Source: an uncultured Lachnospiraceae bacterium
Lineage (GTDB): Bacteria > Bacillota > Clostridia > Lachnospirales > Lachnospiraceae
Length of the DNA: 64,000 nt
Direction: 5' to 3'
Assembly (NCBI GenBank): GCA_948473115.1
Contig: CAOKWI010000003.1
Coordinates: 44,239 to 108,238 of the forward strand
Shown here: one piece after another, positions 44,072 to 52,334 of the stretch
Numbering within the stretch: position 1 is the first letter of the stretch
Layout of the letters: each line of letters begins with the position of its first letter
Notes under the pieces: generated by a model
What the model was told of the DNA's origin: nothing
The model's input: the letters and a program-made list of their open reading frames with translations, nothing else
The model's database searches: none
Made by a program: the position numbers and the translations under genes

Positions 44072-44098
44072 AGATATTTGTAACAGTCCTCCGGCTTC

Positions 44099-45094
44099 CT
44101 ACTCCGCAAACTGTATTGTCACATTCCCAACGGCACAGTCTACAACGATGGTCTTTATCGCGCCGTTATCCAGATACCTTTCACTGGAGAAGCCGCTGCT
44201 GGAAGAATTGCCCAGGGTCACGTTTCCCAACGCCTTGGAGAGTTCATAATTGAAATCAAGCTGATTTCCCTCCAGTGTCAGGGAAACATTCCCCATGGAA
44301 CATTCCACGTCCGCGTCACCGTTCAGGGTTCCCCGCGCTACAAATTCCCCCATGCCGACCTCAGCGTCCAACTTGCCCATGATCGCTTCGTCAATCGTTA
44401 TCTGTCCCATTCCCAGGCTAACCTCCAGGTCGTTTGTCATTAAACCGTCCAACCGGATCTCCCCGGCTCCTGCGGACAGGGAAACCTCCCTGGCCTGTAG
44501 GTCGTCAAACTCCAGTTTCCCTGCGCCCACCTCGATCTCTGCATCGTCAAAGGCTGCGCCCTCCGGAACATACAGGATGACCCGGCATCCCTGTAGTTCA
44601 TTCCACTGGTTGACCGATGCCGTGGACCGGATATAAAGTGTCCTGTCCTCCACGTAACTCTGCAGCTTTCCGGCATACTCCGCTTCCAGATAGAAATTTT
44701 CGTCCGGGGATGGTTCTGTGATGAAGCTGCATGCGCCTATCTCAAAATCCAGTTCACTGATATTGCTTCTGTTTCCCAGGCTGAATCTCTCCACACTGCC
44801 CTTCAGAATGTTGTAGTGACTGTTAAATCCGATGTTTTCATCTATGATATAGTCAACCTCATCCAGGATCTCCATATCGTCCACCCATCCCACAAGGTCA
44901 TGATCGTTCACATAGATTCCCCACCAGTTCGAAAAAGGGTTTAAGCGAAGATTGACGCGTCCCCCAGTGACGCTTTCCACCACATCCTCAATAGCGGTCC
45001 TGCCTCTGATGGAGCTTGCCACCGTGGCAAGCACAAAGCCTATGACAAATAATACAAGCGCTGTATATCCACAGCCTTTCATAAATCTTTTCAT
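44099..45094 (-). CDS. DUF4097-type beta-helix membrane protein
   Basis: The protein has 331 residues from ATG 45094 (GGGAGG seven bases upstream). One N-terminal membrane helix (ALVLFVIGFVLATVASS) is followed by an extracytoplasmic repeat of short beta strands. These strands (LEVSLGMGQITIDEAI, AEVGMGEFVARGTL, VECSMGNVSLTLEG) form the single-stranded right-handed solenoid of DUF4097. Such proteins accompany PadR and DUF1700 genes and are thought to respond to cell-envelope stress. It lies 21 bases after the DUF1700 gene. Confidence 0.9.
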   Translation of the reverse strand: MKRFMKGCGYTALVLFVIGFVLATVASSIRGRTAIEDVVESVTGGRVNLRLNPFSNWWGIYVNDHDLVGWVDDMEILDEVDYIIDENIGFNSHYNILKGSVERFSLGNRSNISELDFEIGACSFITEPSPDENFYLEAEYAGKLQSYVEDRTLYIRSTASVNQWNELQGCRVILYVPEGAAFDDAEIEVGAGKLEFDDLQAREVSLSAGAGEIRLDGLMTNDLEVSLGMGQITIDEAIMGKLDAEVGMGEFVARGTLNGDADVECSMGNVSLTLEGNQLDFNYELSKALGNVTLGNSSSSGFSSERYLDNGAIKTIVVDCAVGNVTIQFAE

Positions 45095-45115
45095 TTCCAT
45101 TCCTCCCTGCCCGTT

Positions 45116-45769
45116 TTATCCATTTTTACGCAGCTTGTTAAACAGCCTGCATATTCCATTAAAGACCGCCGGTGTGACAATGCCGGCCATAGCCACTGTC
45201 AACATGAGGAACAGGATACTCAGCGCGCCGCACACCAGGCCGCCGCCCAGCAGCGCCGCCCCCGCCAGAGGATCTACCCACATACACATGATGCCTACGA
45301 CCAGCAGCACCAGCAGTACGACAAACAGTGCAAGCGCCGTAACGCCGAAGCCGAAGATCAGCGCGAACCATCCCACAATGATGCTCACAAGTGTACCCAG
45401 CGCTCCGCCGGCAAGTCCAAGAGCCGCCGGGGAGAGAAGGATTGCTCCGATGATGATGAGTACCAGCGCCCATGTGGGTATACTTTCTTTTTTGGGTTCC
45501 TGCCATGTGCCGGTGGCAGTCTGCTGATATTGGACCACTGCCCTGTTCTGGGGCTTCTGGCATCCCGCATCCCCTCTGCCGTTGATGTCTCTCTTGATAT
45601 TTTCCGCCACCTTCGCCGGATTTCCCAGCGCTTCGATGACTGCCTGCTCATTTTCCGCGCCCGCGTCATCAAAATATTCATTATAATACTGTAACGCCTC
45701 CTCGCGCTCCCCAGGAGAAATATTTTGAAGCAGACTCTCCAACTGTCTCATAAAATCAACTCTGTTCAT
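45116..45769 (-). CDS. DUF1700 family membrane protein
   Basis: The protein has 217 residues from ATG 45769, overlapping nothing but following the PadR stop (45772) by two bases. The N-terminal helical domain MNRVDFMRQLESLLQNISPGEREEALQYYNEYFDDAG is diagnostic for DUF1700. Four membrane helices follow from about residue 95. It works with PadR and DUF4097 partners in envelope-stress operons. The mechanism is unknown. Confidence 0.93.
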   Translation of the reverse strand: MNRVDFMRQLESLLQNISPGEREEALQYYNEYFDDAGAENEQAVIEALGNPAKVAENIKRDINGRGDAGCQKPQNRAVVQYQQTATGTWQEPKKESIPTWALVLIIIGAILLSPAALGLAGGALGTLVSIIVGWFALIFGFGVTALALFVVLLVLLVVGIMCMWVDPLAGAALLGGGLVCGALSILFLMLTVAMAGIVTPAVFNGICRLFNKLRKNG

Positions 45770-45771
45770 AA

Positions 45772-46137
45772 TCAATTCCCACTCCCTTCCGGGTTATCCT
45801 TTCCCTCACTTGAAATGATGTCCGTTCTGCCCTCGAACAGACCTGTAACCTTATCTGAATACCTGCGCCATTCGCTCTCATAGAGCCTGAGCTGTGCCCA
45901 GCCTCTGCTGGTCACCTTATAATAACGCCTGTTTCTGCCGGCACACTCCCTGTCGTATACCTCCAGACATTCGTCTTTTTGCAGCCTTCTAAGCACCGGA
46001 TAGAGTGTGGACTCTGACAGTTCAATGACCTGTCGTACATCCTGTGTAATCTTGTACCCGTAGGTTCCTTCCGGCTCCTTAGAGACAACAGCCAGCACAA
46101 TGGCATCCAGAAGAGCCGAACCTGTGTTAAATACCAT
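45772..46137 (-). CDS. PadR-family transcriptional regulator
   Basis: The protein has 121 residues from ATG 46137 (TAGGAGAG upstream). A longer in-frame start near 46281 would lie in the operator and is rejected. The winged helix is visible in LLDAIVLAVVSKEPEGTYGYKITQDVRQVIELSESTLYPVLRRLQKD, with the wing RRYYKVTSRG. PadR regulators of this size usually repress their own operon. A large palindrome covers the promoter here. DUF1700 and DUF4097 genes follow. Confidence 0.95.
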   Translation of the reverse strand: MVFNTGSALLDAIVLAVVSKEPEGTYGYKITQDVRQVIELSESTLYPVLRRLQKDECLEVYDRECAGRNRRYYKVTSRGWAQLRLYESEWRRYSDKVTGLFEGRTDIISSEGKDNPEGSGN

Positions 46138-46206
46138 GTCATCTCTCCTATTCCATTGTCGTCTCCGGGCTTTCCGCTCCGAGACTGTTTTAGGGTTCCC
46201 GTTTTC

Positions 46207-46273
46207 TGCCATATAATAATATATGGCATATAATATCTCAGCTGATGAGAATACTATATGCCATATAATATTA
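46207..46273 (-). promoter_or_regulatory. PadR operator palindrome over the operon promoter
   Basis: AATATATGGCATATAATATC and ATACTATATGCCATATAATA form long inverted arms around a palindromic centre (CTCAGCTGATGAG). Each arm contains ATATGGCATAT, close to the ATGT/ACAT palindromes of PadR proteins. TATAAT-like boxes lie within the arms. Binding would block transcription of padR and the two genes that follow. Confidence 0.65.
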
Positions 46274-46364
46274 TGTGTCAATATATATTTGTCAAATATT
46301 TTCTAAAGAAATCCTAAAGATGCTCTGTCCACGTTGCTGTCCACTCTGCGACAGCATCGGCGGC

Positions 46365-47678
46365 TTATTTCTCCATCTTCCAGAAATATGCGCTGTAGGC
46401 GGGAAGTCTGCTGCCACCGCCAAAATCGTGATCCTCACCGCTGATCAGATCCACCGCAGTGCCGCAGCCTGCGTCAAAGTGGGCATCAAAATCCTCCCCG
46501 TCGGCATTGATCGCTACAAGCACTCTCTCCTGATCGGTCTTTCTCTCGAAAATGCACTGCCTGTTGGTCAGAAGGACGGAACGGAACGCGCCGTAATTCA
46601 AAGCCGCGGAATGCTTTTTGGCCTCCGCCAGCCTGCCGATCCACTCGCCCAGCCCGTTCCACACAGGCTCCTCAAAGCAGGGACGGAGCGCGGGATCTCC
46701 CTGGGATTTCTCGCCCTTTGCTCCCCATTCACTTCCATAGTAGACACAGGGAATGCCCGGCATCCCGAACTGGAGGGCATAGATCAGGGGCAGGTGCTTC
46801 TCATTTGCAAGAATACTTGCCACCCTGGTGACATCATGGTTATCCACGAAAGATAACAGATGCTTTCCTTTATAGAGCGTCCAGTTCTCCGGTCCGAACT
46901 GCCTCATCAGGGAATGGACGATCTCAAACATATTCATGCTGTTAAAGCTGCTGTACAATCCTTTATAGCACTCATAGTTGGTGACGGAATGCAGCATGCT
47001 GTCATTCATCATACGGTTGTAGTCGCCGTGAAGCATCTCCCCGATCAGCACGAAATCTTCCTTCAATCCGTCCGTAAAGCTTCTCAGCCTGCGCACGAAG
47101 TCCTCATCCAGGCTATACGCCACGTCCAGGCGCAGGCCATCAATGCCAAATTCCTCCACCCAGTATTTCACGCTGTCCAGCAGGTAATCGACCACCTCCC
47201 CATTGCGCAGGTTCAGCTTCACCAGGTCGTAATTGCCCTCCCAGCCCTCATACCAGAGACCGTCATTATAGTTGGAATTGCCGCCAAAATCAATGCGATG
47301 GAACCAGCCGGTATACCGGGAGCCCTCCCGGTTCCTCACCACGTCCTGAAAAGGCCCGAAGCCTCTTCCCACATGGTTGAACACGCCGTCCAGCACAACC
47401 CTGATCCCGTTCTCATGAAGCTTTCCACATACCTCTTTAAAGTCCTCGTTGGTGCCGAGACGGGTGTCCAGCCTGCGGTAATCCCTTGTATTGTATCCGT
47501 GCGTATCGGATTCGAAGACAGGGGAAAAGTAGATCGCGTCCACCCCCAGTTTCTTCATATGGGGAATCCAGTCCAGCACCTTCAAGATCCGATGCTCCAG
47601 CACACCGTCATTCTCAAAGGGTGCTCCACAGAACCCCAAGGGATAAATCTGATAAAAAACACTTTCGTACGCCCACAT
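46365..47678 (-). CDS. GH13 alpha-amylase-family enzyme
   Basis: The protein has 437 residues from ATG 47678 (GAGGAG upstream). All four GH13 regions are present: region I LDGVFNH, region II GLRLDVAYSLD (nucleophile Asp), region III LIGEMLHGD (acid/base Glu), and region IV FVDNHDVTR. No signal peptide or starch-binding module is seen, so it acts in the cytoplasm on maltodextrins. It is short for the family and ends with a small C-terminal beta domain (VLVAINADGEDFDAHF). The closest named activities would be cyclomaltodextrinase or maltogenic amylase types, but specificity cannot be fixed. Confidence 0.92.
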   Translation of the reverse strand: MWAYESVFYQIYPLGFCGAPFENDGVLEHRILKVLDWIPHMKKLGVDAIYFSPVFESDTHGYNTRDYRRLDTRLGTNEDFKEVCGKLHENGIRVVLDGVFNHVGRGFGPFQDVVRNREGSRYTGWFHRIDFGGNSNYNDGLWYEGWEGNYDLVKLNLRNGEVVDYLLDSVKYWVEEFGIDGLRLDVAYSLDEDFVRRLRSFTDGLKEDFVLIGEMLHGDYNRMMNDSMLHSVTNYECYKGLYSSFNSMNMFEIVHSLMRQFGPENWTLYKGKHLLSFVDNHDVTRVASILANEKHLPLIYALQFGMPGIPCVYYGSEWGAKGEKSQGDPALRPCFEEPVWNGLGEWIGRLAEAKKHSAALNYGAFRSVLLTNRQCIFERKTDQERVLVAINADGEDFDAHFDAGCGTAVDLISGEDHDFGGGSRLPAYSAYFWKMEK

Positions 47679-47696
47679 ATTCGTTCTCCTCTCATG

Positions 47697-47815
47697 CCTT
47701 AGTTTGCCCAGGAACCTTCAGATTCCTTATCAGGATTCCCTGCACGGTCTTCTTGTCAAGGTTCCTTATTAAGACTTCTTGCACGGTCTCCTTGTCAAGA
47801 CTCCTTGCTCAGGTT
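47697..47815. repeat. Degenerate tandem repeat upstream of GH13
   Basis: Units of about 40 bp with CCTGCACGGTCTTCTTGTCAA, CTTGCACGGTCTCCTTGTCAA and related TTCCTTATTAAG segments alternate between the GH13 start and the DnaA-box-like region. They are non-coding and imperfect. Confidence 0.6.
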
Positions 47816-47882
47816 CCATATTAAGTTGTAACTCCTTCATTGACTGATCCAGTACTATGAAGGATAACTTGCAACTGGCTTT

Positions 47883-47961
47883 TGTGGATAAAGTGAATAT
47901 CTGTGTCACTTTTTTAGAAAAAAGCAAGAAGAAATCCACCAAATCCACAAAGTTATCCACA
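47883..47961. promoter_or_regulatory. Two perfect DnaA-box sequences
   Basis: TTATCCACA occurs on the minus strand at 47883-47891 and on the plus strand at 47953-47961. A near-match AATCCACAA lies at 47941-47949. The intergenic stretch 47816-48085 is AT-rich and has no gene. dnaA itself is not nearby, so this is not an obvious origin. It could be a DnaA-binding locus or coincidence. Confidence 0.4.
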
Positions 47962-48085
47962 GTTACACCTCTGTCATTTTACCACAATCTGACTGTCAGT
48001 TCCACCATTTTGTTATCTCCTTCAACAATGACACTACCAATCCATTCACAACATGACCACGATTACAGTCCCTTAGAATAAAAAC

Positions 48086-50710
48086 TTATAACCAGGAATC
48101 CCAGAATCGCTCCACGCGCTTCGCCACGGTATCTACCGTCACCGTCTCAAAGCGCTCCCACTCCCTGGGGAAGAGCCTGCGGTAGGACATCTGCAAAAAG
48201 CGCTCGTCCAGCAGGGCAATGATCCCCACATCCTCCACCGTGCGGATCACCCGGCCCGCGGCCTGCAGTACCTTGTTCATGCCGGGATAGCGATAGGAGT
48301 AGTCAAACCCGTTATCCCCCTCCGCGTCAAAATAGCCCTTCAATATTTCCCGTTCACTACAGACCTGGAGCAGTCCCGTGCCTACAATGATGGCTCCGAT
48401 CAGGCTGTCATTCTTCAGGTCGATTCCCTCGCTGAAAATCCCTCCCAGCACACAGAAGCCGATGAGGATCATATCCTCTTCCTCCTCGATCTCCATTTCC
48501 ACCGCGGCCTGCAGGTCACAGTCCTCATTCCCCCGGAACCGGGAGAGAAAATCCTCCCTGTCGCCCTCACTCATATACTCGCCCTGCAGGACACATTCCT
48601 TTCCCTCATCCGCGAAATGCTCCATATATATGTCATATATTGTGTGCAGAAACGCATAGGAGGGGCAGAAAACCATATAGTTTCCATGCCTGTTCTTCAC
48701 GATCTCATTAATATAACGGGCGATATTATAATATTCCGTATCAGAGCGCCTGGTGTATTTGCTGGTCACATCACTGGCGAGGAATAACGCCCTCTTTTCC
48801 GGATCAAACACAGACTTCGCATAGACCTCGTAGTCCTCCTCCTCCCCGCCCAACAGCTTTTTGTAATACTGAACCGGCAGGAAGGTGGCGGAAAACAGAA
48901 TGGTGCTTCGCCCCTTCAACATACAGTTTTTCAGGTTTTCCGCCGGATTGACACAGAAGAGCTTTATCAGGAAGTCTCCATCCTCCCCCAGCTGGGTGTA
49001 CTTGACATAATGTTCATCCAGAAGCTCATACATCTCCAGGAAATGCCTGATATCAAAATAGAAATCAAGCAGCAGCTCCCTCACCGGCAGCTGTTCTTCC
49101 TCCTGCTCCGACAGGTATTCCTCCATGTCGGCATGGAGACGCATCAGATGCTTTACAAAGCCGTCTATCCCCTCCACAGTCCGCCACCCGTCGCATTCCC
49201 GCTTCAACGTCAGCAGTTCCGCGTTGCACTTCTCCATGTGATGGGCCATTTTTGCAGCGTAGCCCTGACGGACCAGAATACTCCTGCCCCCGTGAAGCTT
49301 TTCAATACTGACCCGGTCAATCTCTGCAGGGTATGCCTGCAAATCTGACGTCGTCGTCACATCTAACGTCATTTGTCCGGAAATCTCTTTATTTTTTAGG
49401 GGTTTTGATATTTCTGACAGGATTGTCTGTTTCAATTCCCTGCGGATCTCCAGGAAAGTATCCTTATAGAGAGAGGCACTGTACATTTCCCTGCCCCGCT
49501 CCAGCAGATTGTGTGCCTCATCTATCAGAAAGATATACTTTCCGCCGCTGCCCTCCGCAAAAAACCTTTTTAAGTATATATGGGGATCAAAAAGATAGTT
49601 ATAATCGCAGATGACAGCATCCGAAAACAGGCTCATGTCAAGACACATCTCAAAAGGACAGACCTGATGCCTTTCCGCGTACTCCGCGATCTGCTCCCTG
49701 CCGAAGCTTTCCTCCGAGGTCAGCAGTTCATACAGAGCGTCATTGATCCTGTCAAAATGCCCCCTTGCGTAGGGGCAGTATTCCGGGTTACACTCCGTCT
49801 GTTCCATAAAACAGCTTTTTTCCTTTGCCGTCAGGATCACGCTCTTGAAATGAAGCCCCTTCTCCCGGAGCAGCGCAAAAGCCTCCTCCGCCACTGTCCT
49901 GGTAATGGTCTTGGCCGTCAGGTAGAAAAGCTTCTCCCCCATTCCCTGCCCCATAGCCTGAACGGCAGGATAAACGGTGGAAATGGTCTTTCCCACTCCG
50001 GTGGGCGCCTCCAGGAACAGTTTCTTCTTATGATAAATGGTGCGATAGACATTTGCCACCAGTTCCTTCTGTCCTTCCCTGTAAGGAAAGGGAAATTCCA
50101 GACCGGTTATGGACTGCTGTCGGATCCGCTGCCAGCCGCAGGAATAATCCGCCCACTTCCGATAGGCTTCCACAAGCTCCACGAACCAGCTCTCCAGCTG
50201 CTGAAAGGTATAATCCTCATGGAAATAGCGCAGCTGCTCCGTCTCCATATTGCAATAGGTCATACGCACCCTGATCTCTTTCAGTTCCTCCTTCAGGGCG
50301 CAGATATAGGCATAGCACTTCGCCTGGGCTATATGCAGGGGCATTGGGGCCTTCATCTTCTCCAGGTCGCGGTATGTACCCTTGATCTCGTCTATGATCA
50401 CCTGTCCCTCATGATGGATAATGCCGTCTGCGCGCCCTTCCACCACCAGGATATATTGATCCGTGGGCATCGTATAGCGGAGCGTGACCTCTGCCTCATA
50501 TTCCGCTCCCATCCTGCGCTGTATCATGCGGTGGATACGCCCGCCCTCCTGCATGGCATTGTCCGGAGACACATGATGCCTGTTATCAATATCCCCGTGC
50601 CGCAGGATAAACTCCACCAGGGTTCTGACCGAAACCCTGATCTCCATTGGGGAAAGTACTGTTTCCACAGGACCGTTATCCGGTTTTCTTTGAACGATTT
50701 CCGTTCCCAT
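48086..50710 (-). CDS. XPD/DinG-like Fe-S helicase with an N-terminal PD-(D/E)XK domain
   Basis: The protein has 874 residues from ATG 50710 (GGAGGGGG upstream). Residues ~20-190 contain a RecB/Cas4-like nuclease core with VVEGRADGIIHHEGQVIIDEIKG (D...ExK) and HIAQAKCYAYI. The helicase has Walker A EAPTGVGKT, the Fe-S cysteines in CFMEQTECNPEYCPYA and CPFEMC, and the DEAH box in FLIDEAHNLLERG. The C-terminal RecA lobe has FSATFLP and QAAGRVIRTVED. This layout is a known family of nuclease-helicases thought to act in DNA repair. It stands between the DnaA-box region and the HPr-like gene, with its own terminator region upstream. Confidence 0.92.
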   Translation of the reverse strand: MGTEIVQRKPDNGPVETVLSPMEIRVSVRTLVEFILRHGDIDNRHHVSPDNAMQEGGRIHRMIQRRMGAEYEAEVTLRYTMPTDQYILVVEGRADGIIHHEGQVIIDEIKGTYRDLEKMKAPMPLHIAQAKCYAYICALKEELKEIRVRMTYCNMETEQLRYFHEDYTFQQLESWFVELVEAYRKWADYSCGWQRIRQQSITGLEFPFPYREGQKELVANVYRTIYHKKKLFLEAPTGVGKTISTVYPAVQAMGQGMGEKLFYLTAKTITRTVAEEAFALLREKGLHFKSVILTAKEKSCFMEQTECNPEYCPYARGHFDRINDALYELLTSEESFGREQIAEYAERHQVCPFEMCLDMSLFSDAVICDYNYLFDPHIYLKRFFAEGSGGKYIFLIDEAHNLLERGREMYSASLYKDTFLEIRRELKQTILSEISKPLKNKEISGQMTLDVTTTSDLQAYPAEIDRVSIEKLHGGRSILVRQGYAAKMAHHMEKCNAELLTLKRECDGWRTVEGIDGFVKHLMRLHADMEEYLSEQEEEQLPVRELLLDFYFDIRHFLEMYELLDEHYVKYTQLGEDGDFLIKLFCVNPAENLKNCMLKGRSTILFSATFLPVQYYKKLLGGEEEDYEVYAKSVFDPEKRALFLASDVTSKYTRRSDTEYYNIARYINEIVKNRHGNYMVFCPSYAFLHTIYDIYMEHFADEGKECVLQGEYMSEGDREDFLSRFRGNEDCDLQAAVEMEIEEEEDMILIGFCVLGGIFSEGIDLKNDSLIGAIIVGTGLLQVCSEREILKGYFDAEGDNGFDYSYRYPGMNKVLQAAGRVIRTVEDVGIIALLDERFLQMSYRRLFPREWERFETVTVDTVAKRVERFWDSWL

Positions 50711-50760
50711 ATCCGCTCTCCCCCTCCTTTTCCGTTTCGTTGTCCAAGCCAACGCAAGTC

Positions 50761-50806
50761 AATATAAAACTCCCTATGAAGATAGTACTCTATCCTGCAT
50801 AGGGAG
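50761..50806 (-). terminator. Terminator of the HPr-like gene
   Basis: On the minus strand CTCCCTATG pairs with CATAGGGAG around 19 bases and runs into TTTTATATT. It lies between the HPr-like stop (50949) and the helicase start. Confidence 0.8.
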
Positions 50807-50870
50807 TCAAATTGCTTTTTCGGGACATTCAGGCAGACACATCTGCACACTGACAGCCACTCTGCTTACT

Positions 50871-50950
50871 GATAAGCGCACCTGCTCTCTGGCATACGCA
50901 CCTGTTCTCCGGCATACGCGCCTGCCCTCTGGTAAGCGTACCTGCTCTTT
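50871..50950. repeat. 20-bp tandem repeat (four copies) behind the HPr-like gene
   Basis: Four 20-bp units, GATAAGCGCACCTGCTCTCT, GGCATACGCACCTGTTCTCC, GGCATACGCGCCTGCCCTCT and GGTAAGCGTACCTGCTCTTT, follow head to tail. The first bases of the HPr-like stop codon lie at the edge of the last unit. Confidence 0.9.
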
Positions 50951-51173
50951 AACAGGCTACAGCCAGCTGCTTCAACACTTCCTCCAGATCCGCGTTATAA
51001 CCGTCATAGGAAACTTTCAATGGATGATCGAAATTCAACCCATACACTCCTAAAAACGATTTGGCATCCACTATATATCTGTTGTACGATATATCAATGT
51101 CAAAGTCACACTTGGAAGCTACGTCCACAAAGTGTTGCACATGATCGGGTGTCAAGCGAATTGTTTTTACCAT
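50949..51173 (-). CDS. HPr-like protein without the phosphorylatable histidine motif
   Basis: The protein has 74 residues from ATG 51173 (GAAAGGA upstream). The fold of HPr is recognisable from spacing and from AKSFLGVYGL, which corresponds to the region around regulatory Ser46. The usual G-x-H-A-R-P active site is replaced by TPDHVQHFVDVA. It is therefore unlikely to carry phosphate in the phosphotransferase chain. It could act as a Crh-like regulator. Its gene is monocistronic with a clear terminator. Confidence 0.85.
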   Translation of the reverse strand: MVKTIRLTPDHVQHFVDVASKCDFDIDISYNRYIVDAKSFLGVYGLNFDHPLKVSYDGYNADLEEVLKQLAVAC

Positions 51174-51307
51174 ACTAACCATCCTTTCTAAATCTTAAGC
51201 TATCTGTTTCCTGCTCCTATATTTAATCATTATATCCCTAAATTCTTAATTGTAAAGCTTATAAATTTTCAAAATATTTGTCCGAAAAACGGTATTTTTT
51301 GTGCATT

Positions 51308-52075
51308 TTACTTATTATCCCTGAATTCTGTCATATTTCTCCTAAACCGCAGGGGAAGCATATTCTGCTGCAGTTTCAGATTCTTTCGCTCTTCAATGGC
51401 TATTTTATGGCAGAAATACCGAAAAAGTTCCTGATATTCCTGTTCTTCCTCCGATATCCTGAAAGCGGATTCCGTCTCCTGTTCCCCGGCGTAAAACAGA
51501 TACCACTGCTTTCCCGCCGGATGTATGGCGAAAATGCCTCTCTGCCCATCCCGGATCATAAAGTTCTCCTGAGGCAGCCTGTCCGAAAAATGCGGCATCA
51601 GAAAGGCTGTCACATTGTTCTTCGGGTCTATCCGGGCGTAAAGAACGCCGTTATCCAATTCCTCAAAGCGCACAAACTCCCGCAAATGCCCTATCTCTCT
51701 GCCCACTACCCTGGCAATGGCAAATGCCCGGTGCACTTCGTCATTGGCGAGATTGTCAAACAGATGCCCCGCCCTGCGCCTGGCTGACAGCCCGTCCACC
51801 ACGGTCCGGTATACTGCCTGCGCTTTCCCCTCGTCTTCCGATGCAAGCGCCATGCACAGGGACATATAATCCTGCTCTCCAAAAATACGGTGCAGGGAAC
51901 GTATTACCTTATTCATTTTCTCCTGATCCGGTTTAACATATACATCTTCCGCAAATAAAATCGGCTCATCCGTCAGGCTGATGCAGGTATCCATATGGTC
52001 CCGCTTCTCCTCATAGGCCAGATAAATCGCTGTAAATATGCTTTCCAGGGAATCTTCACACCTATATACTGTCAT
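51308..52075 (-). CDS. TIGR03915-type DNA repair protein (partner of a radical-SAM protein)
   Basis: The protein has 255 residues, starting at ATG 52075 (MTVYRCEDSLESIFTAIYLAYE). GGAGGAG lies somewhat far upstream and CAGGAT is nearer. Longer in-frame starts would begin in the palindromic element and are rejected. Segments FDNLANDEVHRAFAIARVVGREIGHLREFVRF and FMPHFSDRLPQENFMIRD are typical of the family, which always neighbours the radical-SAM TIGR03916 gene. In some bacteria it is fused to UdgX-like uracil-DNA glycosylase. It probably serves in DNA modification or repair. Confidence 0.88.
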   Translation of the reverse strand: MTVYRCEDSLESIFTAIYLAYEEKRDHMDTCISLTDEPILFAEDVYVKPDQEKMNKVIRSLHRIFGEQDYMSLCMALASEDEGKAQAVYRTVVDGLSARRRAGHLFDNLANDEVHRAFAIARVVGREIGHLREFVRFEELDNGVLYARIDPKNNVTAFLMPHFSDRLPQENFMIRDGQRGIFAIHPAGKQWYLFYAGEQETESAFRISEEEQEYQELFRYFCHKIAIEERKNLKLQQNMLPLRFRRNMTEFRDNK

Positions 52076-52123
52076 ATGATATCCTGTTTCTCCTCCGGCA
52101 ATCAAAGACCCCGCTGCAAGCAA

Positions 52124-52312
52124 CGGGGTATCAAGCTTGCAGCGCTGCAGAGCAGAAGGTGTCCTTTGGACACCTTGGTATTGTGACCTTCGCGGCATTC
52201 GCCAAGTCAACCGTGTTGACTTTATGCTATTGCTTAACAAGCAATTTGTGCAAGCAGCGGCACAAAGTCAGTTACACTGACTTGGCCCATTGCTCGCGGG
52301 AATAAATCGTTA
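52124..52312. repeat. Palindromic element, family B, with four hairpins
   Basis: TTGTGACCTTCGCGGCATTC and TTGGCCCATTGCTCGCGGGA are the same ends as in the copy at 4301-4394. Four hairpins stand in a row: AAGGTGTCC/GGACACCTT, AAGTCAA/TTGACTT, ATTGCTT/AAGCAAT and AAGTCAGT/ACTGACTT. It separates the two repair genes, which are usually adjacent. Confidence 0.75.
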
Positions 52313-52334
52313 TGACCTGATCTTTCACATCTTC

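Noticed and set aside
47816..48085. Chromosomal replication origin
   Set aside because: Only two exact DnaA boxes, no dnaA, dnaN or gidA neighbours and no AT-rich unwinding repeats.
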